A stretch of 64,000 nt of DNA from an uncultured Clostridia bacterium (GTDB lineage: Bacteria > Bacillota > Clostridia > Christensenellales > Borkfalkiaceae): contig CALVHR010000009.1 of assembly GCA_944328495.1 (NCBI GenBank), positions 1 through 64,000 on the forward strand, given 5' to 3'. The position numbers were made by a program, and so were the translations under genes. Shown piece by piece: positions 1-9,861 of this stretch (position 1 is its first letter; each line of letters begins with the position of its first letter). The notes below the pieces were generated by a model. That model ran no database searches. It had not been told where the DNA came from and saw nothing but the letters and a program-made list of their open reading frames with translations.

Positions 1-18
1 TTACATTTCCAAACACCA

Positions 19-43
19 CAAGATTTGTTTGAACAAAATCTTG
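19..43. other. Inverted repeat after the surface-protein operon
   Basis: CAAGATTT (19-26) and AAATCTTG (36-43) form an 8-bp stem with a 9-nt loop, 54 bases past the stop of the last gene of the minus-strand operon. It could end that transcript, but no T-run follows on the minus strand, so a terminator role is uncertain. Confidence 0.35.
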
Positions 44-96
44 TCAAGTGTTGCACTTAGTTTGACAATTCATCGTACTCATGTAAAATTACACCT

Positions 97-3000
97 TTAA
101 TTCTTATCAAATCCGATCAGATCGCCCACGTAGCTGTTACCGTCCACCGTGCCTTCGTTGACACAATCGGTCACCGTCGAACCTGCACCGAGATACCCGC
201 CGATCCCGCCGACATTTGTTTTTGCCCATACATCGCCGTAATTGGTACACCCGCTGATCGAAGACGTTGTCGTGATCCAGCCGCAAATGCCGCCGAATCC
301 TTTTCCTTCGCCCTCGGAGTCCTCCAAAAGCCTGACCGCACCGTAATTGTTGCAATCCTGTACAGTCGCTTCATGCGAACTGCCGATGATTCCGCCGCCA
401 TACAACGCCGTATAGACATCGCCGTAATTGTCGCAAGACTGGATCGTTCCGCCGTATTCTCCTACAATACCGCCGGCCTCCGAAACCGTTGCCGTGATCG
501 TGCCGTAATTTACGCATCCGCTCACGAGCTGGGTATTGTACCCCGCGATGCCGCCGACTTTGACAGTGCCCGTAATATTGCCGTAGTTTTTACAGCCAAT
601 CACCGACATTCCCGCAGAATAGCAATTCCCGACAATGCCGCCGACCTTTCCGCCCTCTGCAGTGCTCGTAATATCTCCGTAGTTCACGCAGCGCTCAACC
701 GTCGAAGCTGTTGACATGCCGATAATACCGCCGACGCTCGCGTTATCCCCCGAAATAGCGCCGTAGTTCACGCAATCATTTATCGAAGAAGATTTAAAAG
801 ACCCTGCAATTCCACCGACATTTGCCGTAGATCCCGCCGTAGTCGTGATATTTCCGTAGTAACTGCAACCGGAGATCGTACTTGTCTTTTCTGCGACACC
901 GACCACGCCGCCGACCACGCCCGTTTTTTCCGCAGATGTGATGTCCACATAGCTTCGTATGTTGCTGACCGTCCCGCTCTGGACGTAATACACCAGCCCG
1001 CCGATGCGGTTTTTGGCAGAGATCGTTCCGTGAATGGTCAGATCGTAGATATTGCCCTTTGATGCGGCAAACAATCCGACCGCATACAACCCCGTATTAT
1101 CGTAAGACATGTTTGCGATCGTATATCCGTCGCCGTCGAAATTGCCGTAGAACCATTTATAAGTAGTGGACGTACCGCCGTTAAAACAAATCGGCGTCCA
1201 AGGCAGATTATTCAGATCAATGCTTGCCGTCAGGCGGTAATACTGATCCTGCCCGTAAGAGACATTGCGCGACAGTTCGGACAGATAGGCAAGCTGTGCG
1301 CCCGTCGCGATGAGGTACGGGTCTTCCGCTGTGCCCGAACCGCCGGCAAACCCATCCGCAACACTGCCGTCCCACACGTCGCACGCAGAATATGTCACGG
1401 TATAGGAAACATCTCCTTCCATCACGCCCGAAACAAAGAACTGATCGGGCAGATACCCCTCTTTTTCAGGCGTTGCGGTCTGCTCTTTTCCGTATCTTGT
1501 GCCGTACGCCAGCGAAAGTTCAAGCGGTTCGCCCGCCGCGCCGCCGTCACGGAGATTGTAGTCGATCCGCAGCGTGTAATTGCGCAGAGTCTCATTAAAT
1601 ATTGCAAAGTATTCGGTATCCTGCGCTACTTTTTCGGCGGAAAGATCGACGATTTCCCCGTCCTCCGTCAATGACCAGCCCGCAAATTCGTAGGTATATT
1701 GCACGGTTTCTTCACGTACCGGCGTTTCTCCGCTGAATACAGGCGTTTCATTATATTTAAAATACGTTTCTTCCTTTGCGATCCCGTCGACATAGAACGC
1801 AACCAGATATTCGCGCTCCGCTGCCGTAAAAACTGCATAGTAAACGATGTCGCGATCGACGATCTGCGAAGAAAGTTCTATGATCTCACCGTCCTCGCTC
1901 AAAGACCAGCCCGCAAATGTGTAATTGTACTGCGGGTCGCTTTCCTTGACAGGTGTACCCTCATAGAAAGGCACACTCCCTTTATCCGCCTTATAAGAGG
2001 TTTCCGTACCGTCAATGCTGAACGTCACCGTAAATTGCTTTATCACCTCTTCAAATACGGCATAGAACGTCAGTTCCCCTTCCACGATAATTTCGGAAAG
2101 ATCGACAAGTTCTCCGCCTTTGGTAAGAGACCAACCTTTGAAACGATACTCATAATCATCCGTCGAAGGCTTGGAAGGCGTCCCCGCATAGGCAGGTACA
2201 GTTCCATAATCGGCGGCAACGGTGTTATCCGCCCCGTCAATGACCCAATGCACATTGTATTGGCGCAAAACAGGGGTGAATATTGCCGTATAAGTCGCTT
2301 CGCCCGTGACCGCAGGAAGTGTATCTTCGGTGGAATAATCCGCCTGCCCGTCGTTCCAGCCCGCAAACACATAATCATACTGTGCCGTCGAAGCCTTTAC
2401 GGGCGTTTGCCCTTCATACGCGGGTACGGTCCCGTATTCGAGCGTTTCAGACGAAAGCTCCGTTCCGTCATTTACGAATTTGACGGCATAACGGTTGACC
2501 GTTGACGAGAACACCGCATAAAAAGTCACTTCGCCCGTGACCGTCATTTCCTCGGCGTCAAGCACCTCCCCGCCTTCGGTGCGTGACCAACCTGCAAACG
2601 CGTAGGTATATTGCGCCGTTTTATCTTTGGAAGGCGTCTCGCCGGCGTATTCCGCCTTTGTTCCGTATGCAAAGTATTTTTCCGTTACCGCACCTTCGAC
2701 GCTCCACGTCACTTTGTATTCGTTTTTATCCGTTTTGAACACGGCGGTATACTCCGTTTCCCCCGTCAGGACAGGAAGCGCTTCATCCTTTGCGTAACTG
2801 TTTGTGCCGTCCGTCCAGCCGTCGAACAGGAAGGTATACTCGGCTGTCGCCGCCTTCTGCGGCTCCTCGCCGCGGTATTCGACGGCACTGCCGTATTCCA
2901 GCGTCTTTTCTTCCAAAGTTACCCCCTCGCAGACGAAGCGCACGGCATATTGGTTTTTGACCGCATTGTAAGCCGCCGTATATTCCGCATTCGCCGTCAA

Positions 3001-3267
3001 CGCGGGAAACGCATCCAAAATTACGCCGTCCGCGCCTTTCCAGCCGGCAAACGTATAGGTATATTCCGCCGTTGCGGCGCGCGAAGGCGCATTTCCTTCA
3101 TAGGCAGGCACCTCGCCTTCGGCAAGCGTCTGCTCATACAGCACCGTGCCGTCCCAATCTTGGAACGTTACCGTATAGGTTGATTTTGTTTCCGCGCAAG
3201 ACGCCGCTCCCAGCAAAAACAGCGCCGTCATGATGCACAGAAGACATGTGCTCCAAATTTTTTTCAT
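97..3267 (-). CDS. InlB-repeat and GLUG-repeat surface lipoprotein (1056 aa)
   Basis: Predicted exported lipoprotein. The N-terminal hydrophobic signal ends in LGAASC, with the likely lipidated Cys at residue 24. Seven tandem repeats of about 77 residues follow to roughly residue 570. Each opens with a Y/F-x-V strand, has an FAGW-like core and closes with a YxAxF-like strand, which is the Listeria-Bacteroides (InlB B) repeat pattern. A linker with DVWDG and EDPYLI leads into about 400 residues of GLUG-type repeats (C-x-NYG-x-I and GGIxG motifs). Such proteins usually serve adhesion or surface binding; the ligand is unknown. It is the last gene of a five-gene operon, 37 bp after a sister protein of the same architecture. 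Confidence 0.85.
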   Translation of the reverse strand: MKKIWSTCLLCIMTALFLLGAASCAETKSTYTVTFQDWDGTVLYEQTLAEGEVPAYEGNAPSRAATAEYTYTFAGWKGADGVILDAFPALTANAEYTAAYNAVKNQYAVRFVCEGVTLEEKTLEYGSAVEYRGEEPQKAATAEYTFLFDGWTDGTNSYAKDEALPVLTGETEYTAVFKTDKNEYKVTWSVEGAVTEKYFAYGTKAEYAGETPSKDKTAQYTYAFAGWSRTEGGEVLDAEEMTVTGEVTFYAVFSSTVNRYAVKFVNDGTELSSETLEYGTVPAYEGQTPVKASTAQYDYVFAGWNDGQADYSTEDTLPAVTGEATYTAIFTPVLRQYNVHWVIDGADNTVAADYGTVPAYAGTPSKPSTDDYEYRFKGWSLTKGGELVDLSEIIVEGELTFYAVFEEVIKQFTVTFSIDGTETSYKADKGSVPFYEGTPVKESDPQYNYTFAGWSLSEDGEIIELSSQIVDRDIVYYAVFTAAEREYLVAFYVDGIAKEETYFKYNETPVFSGETPVREETVQYTYEFAGWSLTEDGEIVDLSAEKVAQDTEYFAIFNETLRNYTLRIDYNLRDGGAAGEPLELSLAYGTRYGKEQTATPEKEGYLPDQFFVSGVMEGDVSYTVTYSACDVWDGSVADGFAGGSGTAEDPYLIATGAQLAYLSELSRNVSYGQDQYYRLTASIDLNNLPWTPICFNGGTSTTYKWFYGNFDGDGYTIANMSYDNTGLYAVGLFAASKGNIYDLTIHGTISAKNRIGGLVYYVQSGTVSNIRSYVDITSAEKTGVVGGVVGVAEKTSTISGCSYYGNITTTAGSTANVGGIAGSFKSSSINDCVNYGAISGDNASVGGIIGMSTASTVERCVNYGDITSTAEGGKVGGIVGNCYSAGMSVIGCKNYGNITGTVKVGGIAGYNTQLVSGCVNYGTITATVSEAGGIVGEYGGTIQSCDNYGDVYTALYGGGIIGSSHEATVQDCNNYGAVRLLEDSEGEGKGFGGICGWITTTSSISGCTNYGDVWAKTNVGGIGGYLGAGSTVTDCVNEGTVDGNSYVGDLIGFDKN

Positions 3268-3304
3268 TGATTCCTCCTTATTTTTCGCAATCCCCGCAAA
3301 AAGG

Positions 3305-6004
3305 TCATGCCGATTTTACTTTTCCGAAACTTTGATTGGATTCAGATGTGCTGGTCGATGTGAGCTGTCCGCAGATCTGCCCGACCGATGAATTCCCCGC
3401 GATCGTGCCGTAGTTCGTACAGCCGCTTACCGCGCCGTACCCGTAATTGCTGCCTGCGATCCCGCCGACATATGCGCCGCTGCCGAGTGCGGATGCGTCG
3501 ACCCGTCCGTAGTTTTCGGACTGCGCGATCACTGCCCCGTTGCAGGCGCCGATGACGCCGCCCGTATACGAACCGTTCGCAAAGACGTGTCCGTAATTCG
3601 TACAATCTGCCACTTCGGGCTTATATTGCGTGTCGGAAACCGTCTTCATGTCCGCACGCCCGACGATGCCGCCGATGACCGAATTTGTTCCCGTATACCT
3701 GCTTGTAATGCGCGCATAGTTTTTGCAATTTTCAATGCGGCTTGCAAACGGCTGAGCGCGCGATGTATCGACCTGCAAGGAACCTGCAATACCGCCCACA
3801 GAAGAAGATTCGCTCGTCACTTCACCGTAATTTTTGCAATCGGCGATGCGGTACAGAGAATACCCGACAATACCGCCCGCATTGGATTTTGTCGCATAGA
3901 CCATGCCGCGATTTTCAAATGTCTGCACCTTGCCGCTGCTGTATCCAGCAATGCCCCCGACATACTGCGCGCCGCGCACGATGCCTTCGTTATACCCGTT
4001 TTGCGCGTCCGTTTCCTTTGCATAGCCGAACACACCGCCCGTATAGGAAGCGCCGAACACGGGCGCATAGTTGCTCACGTTTTCCATCGACGAGCCTTCG
4101 CCGCCCGCATACCCGACGACGCCGCCCGTATTGGATTTTGTCGAACTGACAAAACCGTAGTTCTTGCAATCGATCACCGCTCCGCCCTCGGTTTTACCGA
4201 CGACGCCGCCGACACTGCCCGTGCCCGCCGAAACGCGCACGGCGCCGTAGTTGACACAGCCGCGCAACGTGCCCGTAGCACAGCCCGCCACGCCGCCGAA
4301 ACGGTAACAACCGCTGTTTCCGTTATCGAAGATCTGCGCGTAATTGATACAGTTTTCGGCATTCCCCGCGCCGAAACCGAACACGCCGCCGACATTTCCG
4401 AAGCCGTATACCTGACCATAGGTCGTACAGCCTGTAATTTCGCCCTGATTGTTCCCCGCGAGTATTGCCGTATATTTTGCAACAGAGCGCACCGTCCCTT
4501 CCACAATTAAGCCACGGATCGTGCCGCTCACCGTCGAAAACAGACCATGTCCCGAATTTGCGTTGGTATTGGCAAGAGTGCTCTCGTATTGCAGATGAAT
4601 GATCGCATGCCCGTTTCCGTCAAAGTTGCCCGCAAACGGGAGAGAATACGAACCGATCGCCTTCCACGCAAGCCCGTTCAGGTCGATGTCGTTGTTGAGA
4701 ACAAAATATTTCCCCGCAAAATTCTGCGTAGCCGATTCGATCGCCAAGCGGTACAGCTGCGCTCCGCTCACGATCAAATACGGATCTTCCGCCGTTCCGG
4801 TCCCCTCTGTGACGGGGGCATCCGTTCCGTCCCACACATCGAATTGCGCATACACAACTTCAAGCGCAGTGTCCTGTTCCATGAAACCCGTGCACAGCGC
4901 AATACGCGGCGCAAGGCCCGCAAATGTCGGAGACGCAACACTGAAAATTTCTCCGTAGGCATAATTCGCCGTATAATTGCCTAGCTCGTTTGTTCCGTCA
5001 GTATAACGAATGCTGAGCGTGAATTCACGCGCGCTCTTTTCATAGACGGCGACAAACTCCATGTCTTCGGAAATTGCGGGAAGAGAAGAATATTCCAATC
5101 CCTCACATTCCCAATGATCGAAACGATAATCAAAGCGATCGTCGCTCTCGCGGGAAGGCAAAACCTGTGAGCAATCGGGAATGCTTCCGTATTCTGTTTT
5201 CTGTTCGGCAAGCAGTGCGCCGTCATAATCGAGGAAACGGACAGTAAATGTCATATATATCGCTTTGAACACTGCGGTATAGGTACATGCCTGCGTCGCC
5301 GCGGGAAGAGTTTCGCCCGCGGCATAAAATTCGTCTCCGCATTGCCATCCAGTAAACTCGTATGTACAAAATTCTGTCCCCTTTTTATAGGGAGTGCCGT
5401 AAAAGGCGGGCACAGAGCCGACGGGCACGGGCACGGCAAGGACTTCTCCCTCCACATCGAAAGAAATAATATAACCGTCTTCCGTTTCAACGATTGCAGT
5501 ATAGCGCTGATCGCCGTATGCGGGGGCAAACTCTTTATCCCAACCGACGATCGAAATGAGCATACCGTCAAGGACAAACTCCCTTTCACCGCCATATGCG
5601 GGAATTTCTCCGAACGCCGCTTCCTGTGTGATGATCTGCCCGCAGACGGAAAATTCCACCGTAAAAGTCTGCACCTTGGACAAGAAAGTAGCACGGATCA
5701 CCGTATTTTCATACACCGCGGGAAGCGCGTCTTCGTAGACGGTGCCCGCGATCTCCCAGCCCGCAAAAACATATTCCGTGCCTTCCGAACCTGTGCGCTT
5801 CGGCGTCTCTCCCGTATAAACGGGCGAACTTCCCTTTTCGACGGTGACAACCTGCAATAAATTCTCCTCCGCGTCTACAAAATTGACCGTCACGGTCTGC
5901 GCGGACGGTGCGTTTTGTTCCGCTTTTTGGCAACCGACGAGGACAGCGGCACACACAGAAACAATCAGCAAAGCCGTAAACAACAAGATTCTTTTCAGTT
6001 TCAT
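3305..6004 (-). CDS. InlB-repeat and GLUG-repeat surface lipoprotein, sister gene (899 aa)
   Basis: Exported lipoprotein with a clear lipobox LVGC (Cys 25). Four divergent InlB-type repeats occupy about residues 35-340. A DVWDG/EDPYLI linker near residue 390 is followed by GLUG repeats (CxNYGxV with GGVxG) to the C-terminus. It has the same domain order as the following gene, so the two probably arose by duplication, with fewer N-terminal repeats here. Its start overlaps the stop of the upstream gene by 4 bp, indicating translational coupling. A role in surface adhesion is inferred from family membership only. Confidence 0.85.
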   Translation of the reverse strand: MKLKRILLFTALLIVSVCAAVLVGCQKAEQNAPSAQTVTVNFVDAEENLLQVVTVEKGSSPVYTGETPKRTGSEGTEYVFAGWEIAGTVYEDALPAVYENTVIRATFLSKVQTFTVEFSVCGQIITQEAAFGEIPAYGGEREFVLDGMLISIVGWDKEFAPAYGDQRYTAIVETEDGYIISFDVEGEVLAVPVPVGSVPAFYGTPYKKGTEFCTYEFTGWQCGDEFYAAGETLPAATQACTYTAVFKAIYMTFTVRFLDYDGALLAEQKTEYGSIPDCSQVLPSRESDDRFDYRFDHWECEGLEYSSLPAISEDMEFVAVYEKSAREFTLSIRYTDGTNELGNYTANYAYGEIFSVASPTFAGLAPRIALCTGFMEQDTALEVVYAQFDVWDGTDAPVTEGTGTAEDPYLIVSGAQLYRLAIESATQNFAGKYFVLNNDIDLNGLAWKAIGSYSLPFAGNFDGNGHAIIHLQYESTLANTNANSGHGLFSTVSGTIRGLIVEGTVRSVAKYTAILAGNNQGEITGCTTYGQVYGFGNVGGVFGFGAGNAENCINYAQIFDNGNSGCYRFGGVAGCATGTLRGCVNYGAVRVSAGTGSVGGVVGKTEGGAVIDCKNYGFVSSTKSNTGGVVGYAGGEGSSMENVSNYAPVFGASYTGGVFGYAKETDAQNGYNEGIVRGAQYVGGIAGYSSGKVQTFENRGMVYATKSNAGGIVGYSLYRIADCKNYGEVTSESSSVGGIAGSLQVDTSRAQPFASRIENCKNYARITSRYTGTNSVIGGIVGRADMKTVSDTQYKPEVADCTNYGHVFANGSYTGGVIGACNGAVIAQSENYGRVDASALGSGAYVGGIAGSNYGYGAVSGCTNYGTIAGNSSVGQICGQLTSTSTSESNQSFGKVKSA

Positions 6005-8142
6005 ACCGCGCCTCCCGCCTCGATGCGCACATTGCGCGCCGTCAATCCGAGATTAAAGGAAAAAATCCCGAGCACCAAAGGTTCGCCTTTAAACACGTCC
6101 GCCGACAGGGATGTGATCTTTGTACCGTTTGCATACAGATCGACCGAATTGCCCTGCCGCACGATTTTCATTGCGACAAACTGTCCGTCCGTGTATCGGA
6201 GCCCGTCGACGGGATACTCCTTCGACCCGCTCCATTCAAAATCATTCTCTGCTTTCGTCACAATACCTACGTCGTTGCAAGTGAGATTATTTTCGCCGCA
6301 GACATAAAAGAAGCGGCTCGTTTGAGAATTTGCGAGCAACAATCCGAATTTCGGATATGCGTCGTTATTGTAGAGCGCATCGACCGTGATCTCCGCCTCA
6401 AAAGTAAAATCTCCTTCCTGAACGGTACGGCTGTATAAAAGGCTCGTTCCGCCGCTTTTCAGCGTCAGCTCCGACCCGAACTGCCAGGCACCTTGCGCGA
6501 CGAACTGTCCGCAATCTCCCCATTCTCCGTTACCGATCTCCGTATATTTTCCGTACGCGGCAAGGATCGCGCGGCGCACGACGCGGTACCCTTCGAAAGA
6601 AAGTTTTGACGGCGCGGAATACAGGCACATATTGCGCACCCCGTTCGGACAAAACTGGGCATAAACGTCTATGTACTCGACATTCTCCCGCGCAGAAGCA
6701 TAAGCTTGAACCATGCTGTTGAATGCCTCCGCTTCCCGTACGTCGCAAGAATCGGAAAGCGTCGGAAGCACGGAAAGAATGCGCAAAGTCATGTCGGGTG
6801 CCCCTTCCCCGAATTTTTCGATCAGCGACCGCAAAGCGGAAAATGCGCCGATCACACCTTGCTCCGCCACGTCATCGTACGAACAGCAGAAAATGACCTC
6901 TTTTGCGCCGCGTTCCATGAGCAGATCGACATTTTCCGTCCAATACGTCAAAGTACTGCCGCGGCGCGCAATGCTGATCGAATCGCCGAGCGCCTCCGTA
7001 TCCGCACCGAAATCCGACCACGCGTCCGCCGCAAGCAAGTCGGCTCCCGCAAACAAATATTCGGTCGGCGCCGTATTTTTCAAGAAAGCGCCGTCCCCGC
7101 TCACCACGGGATGCGTTCCGACATTCTCCCAACTGCAATTCATTCCCGAATAGGATACCCAATTGGTCGTCAGCGCGGAAACGGTATTGCGAAGCGCAGG
7201 CGCCACGGTGAGATTTCCGTATGCCTCGCCGCGCGTCAGCGAGAGCGCCGAATACGGAATGAACACTTCCGCTTCATATCCCACAAACCCGTGGGTATCG
7301 AGATCGCACAGGGTGCTTTGCACTTTTACGCCCGTCGCGCTCGCCGAAACCCATGCTCCGCCTTCGTATTTTTGAAACCAATACTCACCTTTTGCACTTA
7401 CAAGCACGCGGCGATTATATTTCCCGTATCCGCCCTTATCGCCGTTTCGTCCCAAAATGAACTCAACGTTATCGCCGTAAGCGATACTCGAAAGATATTC
7501 GTCTACGTTATAAACAATGTTGTCTTCCACCACGGCGCGGACGGTAAATCCGCTGTCTCCATAAGAAGCATACCAGTGCGAACGCGCCGTCTGATACGCC
7601 GAAGTAGCCTCGACAATGAGCCCGCCTTCTGCAATGGGCGATGCAAATACGCCCTCCACGGTCACATCGCAATCGGGCATCGAAAAACGGTCGCCCTCGA
7701 TCGCTTCGCCGTTGACAACGTAGCATAAAAGTTCGCTGTTATACGAAGGTACGTTGCGCAGTATCACTTCCTCACCCGCATTCGCGGAAAGAAGGTCGCA
7801 TGCGAGCGCCCCCTCTTCTTTCGAGATCAAAGTGATCGTGTGCGCGCCTTCACCGTCGGCAACCAACGCATATGTGAGCGTAACGTCGCGGGCGGGCATG
7901 ATAAAACAGTCCCCTTCGATGGCCTCGCCGTCTACATATGCACGAGCAACGGAATACCCGTCTTTTGCAGAGCGCACGGTAATTTTTTCGCCTGCATCCG
8001 CACGCTCGCGTGAAACGATGCGGCCGTAATCGCCTTCCACCGTAATGGAATATTCTCCGCCCGAAGAGGCGCATGCACTCAGCCCGAATACAAGCAAAAG
8101 GCAGACAAGCAGGCACCCGATCGCAATTCTTTTTCTTTTCAT
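6001..8142 (-). CDS. Lipoprotein with CBM9-like, SGNH-like and jelly-roll domains (713 aa)
   Basis: Lipobox LSAC (Cys 24). Two short bacterial-repeat modules ending in DRFSMPDCDV-type motifs lie at about 31-92 and 103-166. A CBM9/DOMON-like carbohydrate-binding region follows at about 190-345. Residues 361-530 resemble an SGNH/GDSL hydrolase in spacing and strand pattern, but the catalytic blocks are altered: FAGAD where GDS is expected, CCSYDD where G-x-N is expected, and KLSFEGY where the catalytic His block is expected. The C-terminal 170 residues look like a concanavalin-type jelly roll. The protein therefore seems suited to binding glycans rather than cleaving them. Domain assignments are by eye and the SGNH call is tentative. 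Confidence 0.65.
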   Translation of the reverse strand: MKRKRIAIGCLLVCLLLVFGLSACASSGGEYSITVEGDYGRIVSRERADAGEKITVRSAKDGYSVARAYVDGEAIEGDCFIMPARDVTLTYALVADGEGAHTITLISKEEGALACDLLSANAGEEVILRNVPSYNSELLCYVVNGEAIEGDRFSMPDCDVTVEGVFASPIAEGGLIVEATSAYQTARSHWYASYGDSGFTVRAVVEDNIVYNVDEYLSSIAYGDNVEFILGRNGDKGGYGKYNRRVLVSAKGEYWFQKYEGGAWVSASATGVKVQSTLCDLDTHGFVGYEAEVFIPYSALSLTRGEAYGNLTVAPALRNTVSALTTNWVSYSGMNCSWENVGTHPVVSGDGAFLKNTAPTEYLFAGADLLAADAWSDFGADTEALGDSISIARRGSTLTYWTENVDLLMERGAKEVIFCCSYDDVAEQGVIGAFSALRSLIEKFGEGAPDMTLRILSVLPTLSDSCDVREAEAFNSMVQAYASARENVEYIDVYAQFCPNGVRNMCLYSAPSKLSFEGYRVVRRAILAAYGKYTEIGNGEWGDCGQFVAQGAWQFGSELTLKSGGTSLLYSRTVQEGDFTFEAEITVDALYNNDAYPKFGLLLANSQTSRFFYVCGENNLTCNDVGIVTKAENDFEWSGSKEYPVDGLRYTDGQFVAMKIVRQGNSVDLYANGTKITSLSADVFKGEPLVLGIFSFNLGLTARNVRIEAGGAV

Positions 8143-8172
8143 GATTCACACCTCTCCCCGAACATGCCCCGT

Positions 8173-9861
8173 TCAATCGGAATAATACAGCGTTGACAAA
8201 ATATCGGTATTGCCGTAAAAATCATAGACGAACTGATTCTGATAGTTATAGAGTTTGTCGTGGATCGTACTGTAATAATTGACGTATATTTTTTGTTCGC
8301 GCTCGTCAAACCCGAAAAGCCCGACAAGCGAATCCAAACCGCTGTTCATTACAATGGTCTGCGCATTTACCATAAACGCGCTCACCACGTTGCCGTTTTC
8401 TCCGACATACTCGCGCACGATGATGTCCTCATTCCCCACATGTCCGCACAGAACCATGAATATATTCGGATACTTGCTCAGCCATTTTTCCCACATTTCA
8501 TCGGCATTGTTGATACTCGTTTTGCCGTTCCAGCCGTAGGATGCGGGACTTGCCGACTCCTCTGCGTACAGCATCTTGCCGAACCCCGTCAAAAATCCGT
8601 GGGTCGATACGATGACGCGGCGGTCGGGATACTGTTCGGTTATGCGGCACGCCCAATCGAGCGTATCGTCCGAAGGCCCGAAATCGATGGAGAACATCAG
8701 GTATTTCACGCCCGCAAATTCAAACAAATAATACGAGTTGACGACATTGTCGGGATCTTGACTTCCGCCCCAATACGGGAATGCGCTGATCTTTTCGATC
8801 GGGAAAGCCTTGTTCAGTTCACCGAGAGAATGATCGGTCTTGCACTCGTTGTCATAATCGTGGTTGCCCGGCACAATGATGTACGGGATCTCGTCATCCA
8901 ACCGCGTAAACTGTTTTTTGACGGCGTTATACTGACGATCCCAGTCCTTGCCGTTGGTGATGCCGTCCGTGATATCGCCCACGGTGATCGCCGCCGCGAT
9001 CTTGCGCGTCTCTTTTTCGGCAAGCAGGTAATCGAACAGCGCGGGAAGCGCTTTCTGATAGTGATTGGTGATCATCTGCATATCGGGAATGACAGCAAGG
9101 GTATAATCGCAAACGGGATACAATTCATCCTCATAATAGTAATCGTTGCTGCCCAGCCGCGCATCGTTGCAATACAGCGACGTATCTTCCTGCACTGTCT
9201 TTGTCGGGTCTAACCTGACGTTGAACAGCAGATCGTCCCGCGTCCCGAACCGAATGACATTGCCGTTATCCCGATCGCGCACGATCTCCGCCTCATTGAG
9301 CGCATCCGAATAAAGCGTGACCTGGCGGATCCTTCCGTAAAACGATTTATTGATATTGGTTTGGTTATTGAAATCGCTCCCGATGCACGGCTCGCGGTAA
9401 AATTCGAGGTTGCTCGAACCCGCGCCGCCCGATACGGTTTGCACCGGTTTGCCGTCAATGCAGCAATCAAAACTGCCCGATGACGGGCGGCGCACCACGC
9501 TTACAAACGTCCATTCTCCCGTGCGCACGTCCGTTTTGTCAAACACAATGTATCGCTCATAATTGTTCCAGTTCACGGTCAGCTGTCCTTCGGCGTTGAC
9601 CGCATATTCAACGGAAGGCGTATCGGAAACCGAACCGTTTCCGAAGATCACGCCGATCTCCCCTTCCGCATCCTCTTCGACCTTGATCCAGCTCTCAAAC
9701 GCATTCGGATCTTCGATCAGAGGCTCATCCAAAATATATTTAATGATACCGCTGCGAAAATCCACGCCGTGCGCCGCCGCCACGGAATCCGCCATAGGGA
9801 CCTGCATCGCTGCGGCTCCCAGCAATACGGTCAGTGCCGCCGCGACCAATCTCAACTTCAT
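8173..9861 (-). CDS. Secreted LamG plus calcineurin-like metallophosphoesterase (562 aa)
   Basis: A Sec-type signal (hydrophobic residues 5-20) precedes a LamG/concanavalin-like domain (about 40-215, with a WTFVSVVR strand and a YSDALNEAEI tail). A calcineurin-like phosphoesterase domain follows at about 255-520. Metal-binding motifs are visible in order: IPDMQM, VGDITDG, GNHDYD, STHGF and CGHVG. The first motif has Gln where many family members have His. The substrate is unknown; surface phosphoesters or nucleotides are possible. The gene is in the surface-protein operon, 30 bp before the next gene and overlapping the upstream gene by 4 bp. Confidence 0.8.
   Translation of the reverse strand: MKLRLVAAALTVLLGAAAMQVPMADSVAAAHGVDFRSGIIKYILDEPLIEDPNAFESWIKVEEDAEGEIGVIFGNGSVSDTPSVEYAVNAEGQLTVNWNNYERYIVFDKTDVRTGEWTFVSVVRRPSSGSFDCCIDGKPVQTVSGGAGSSNLEFYREPCIGSDFNNQTNINKSFYGRIRQVTLYSDALNEAEIVRDRDNGNVIRFGTRDDLLFNVRLDPTKTVQEDTSLYCNDARLGSNDYYYEDELYPVCDYTLAVIPDMQMITNHYQKALPALFDYLLAEKETRKIAAAITVGDITDGITNGKDWDRQYNAVKKQFTRLDDEIPYIIVPGNHDYDNECKTDHSLGELNKAFPIEKISAFPYWGGSQDPDNVVNSYYLFEFAGVKYLMFSIDFGPSDDTLDWACRITEQYPDRRVIVSTHGFLTGFGKMLYAEESASPASYGWNGKTSINNADEMWEKWLSKYPNIFMVLCGHVGNEDIIVREYVGENGNVVSAFMVNAQTIVMNSGLDSLVGLFGFDEREQKIYVNYYSTIHDKLYNYQNQFVYDFYGNTDILSTLYYSD

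Noticed and set aside
62..89. Plus-strand promoter TTGACA-16-TAAAAT
   Set aside because: It points into the 3' end of the minus-strand surface gene, with no plus-strand gene following; it may be chance in AT-rich DNA.
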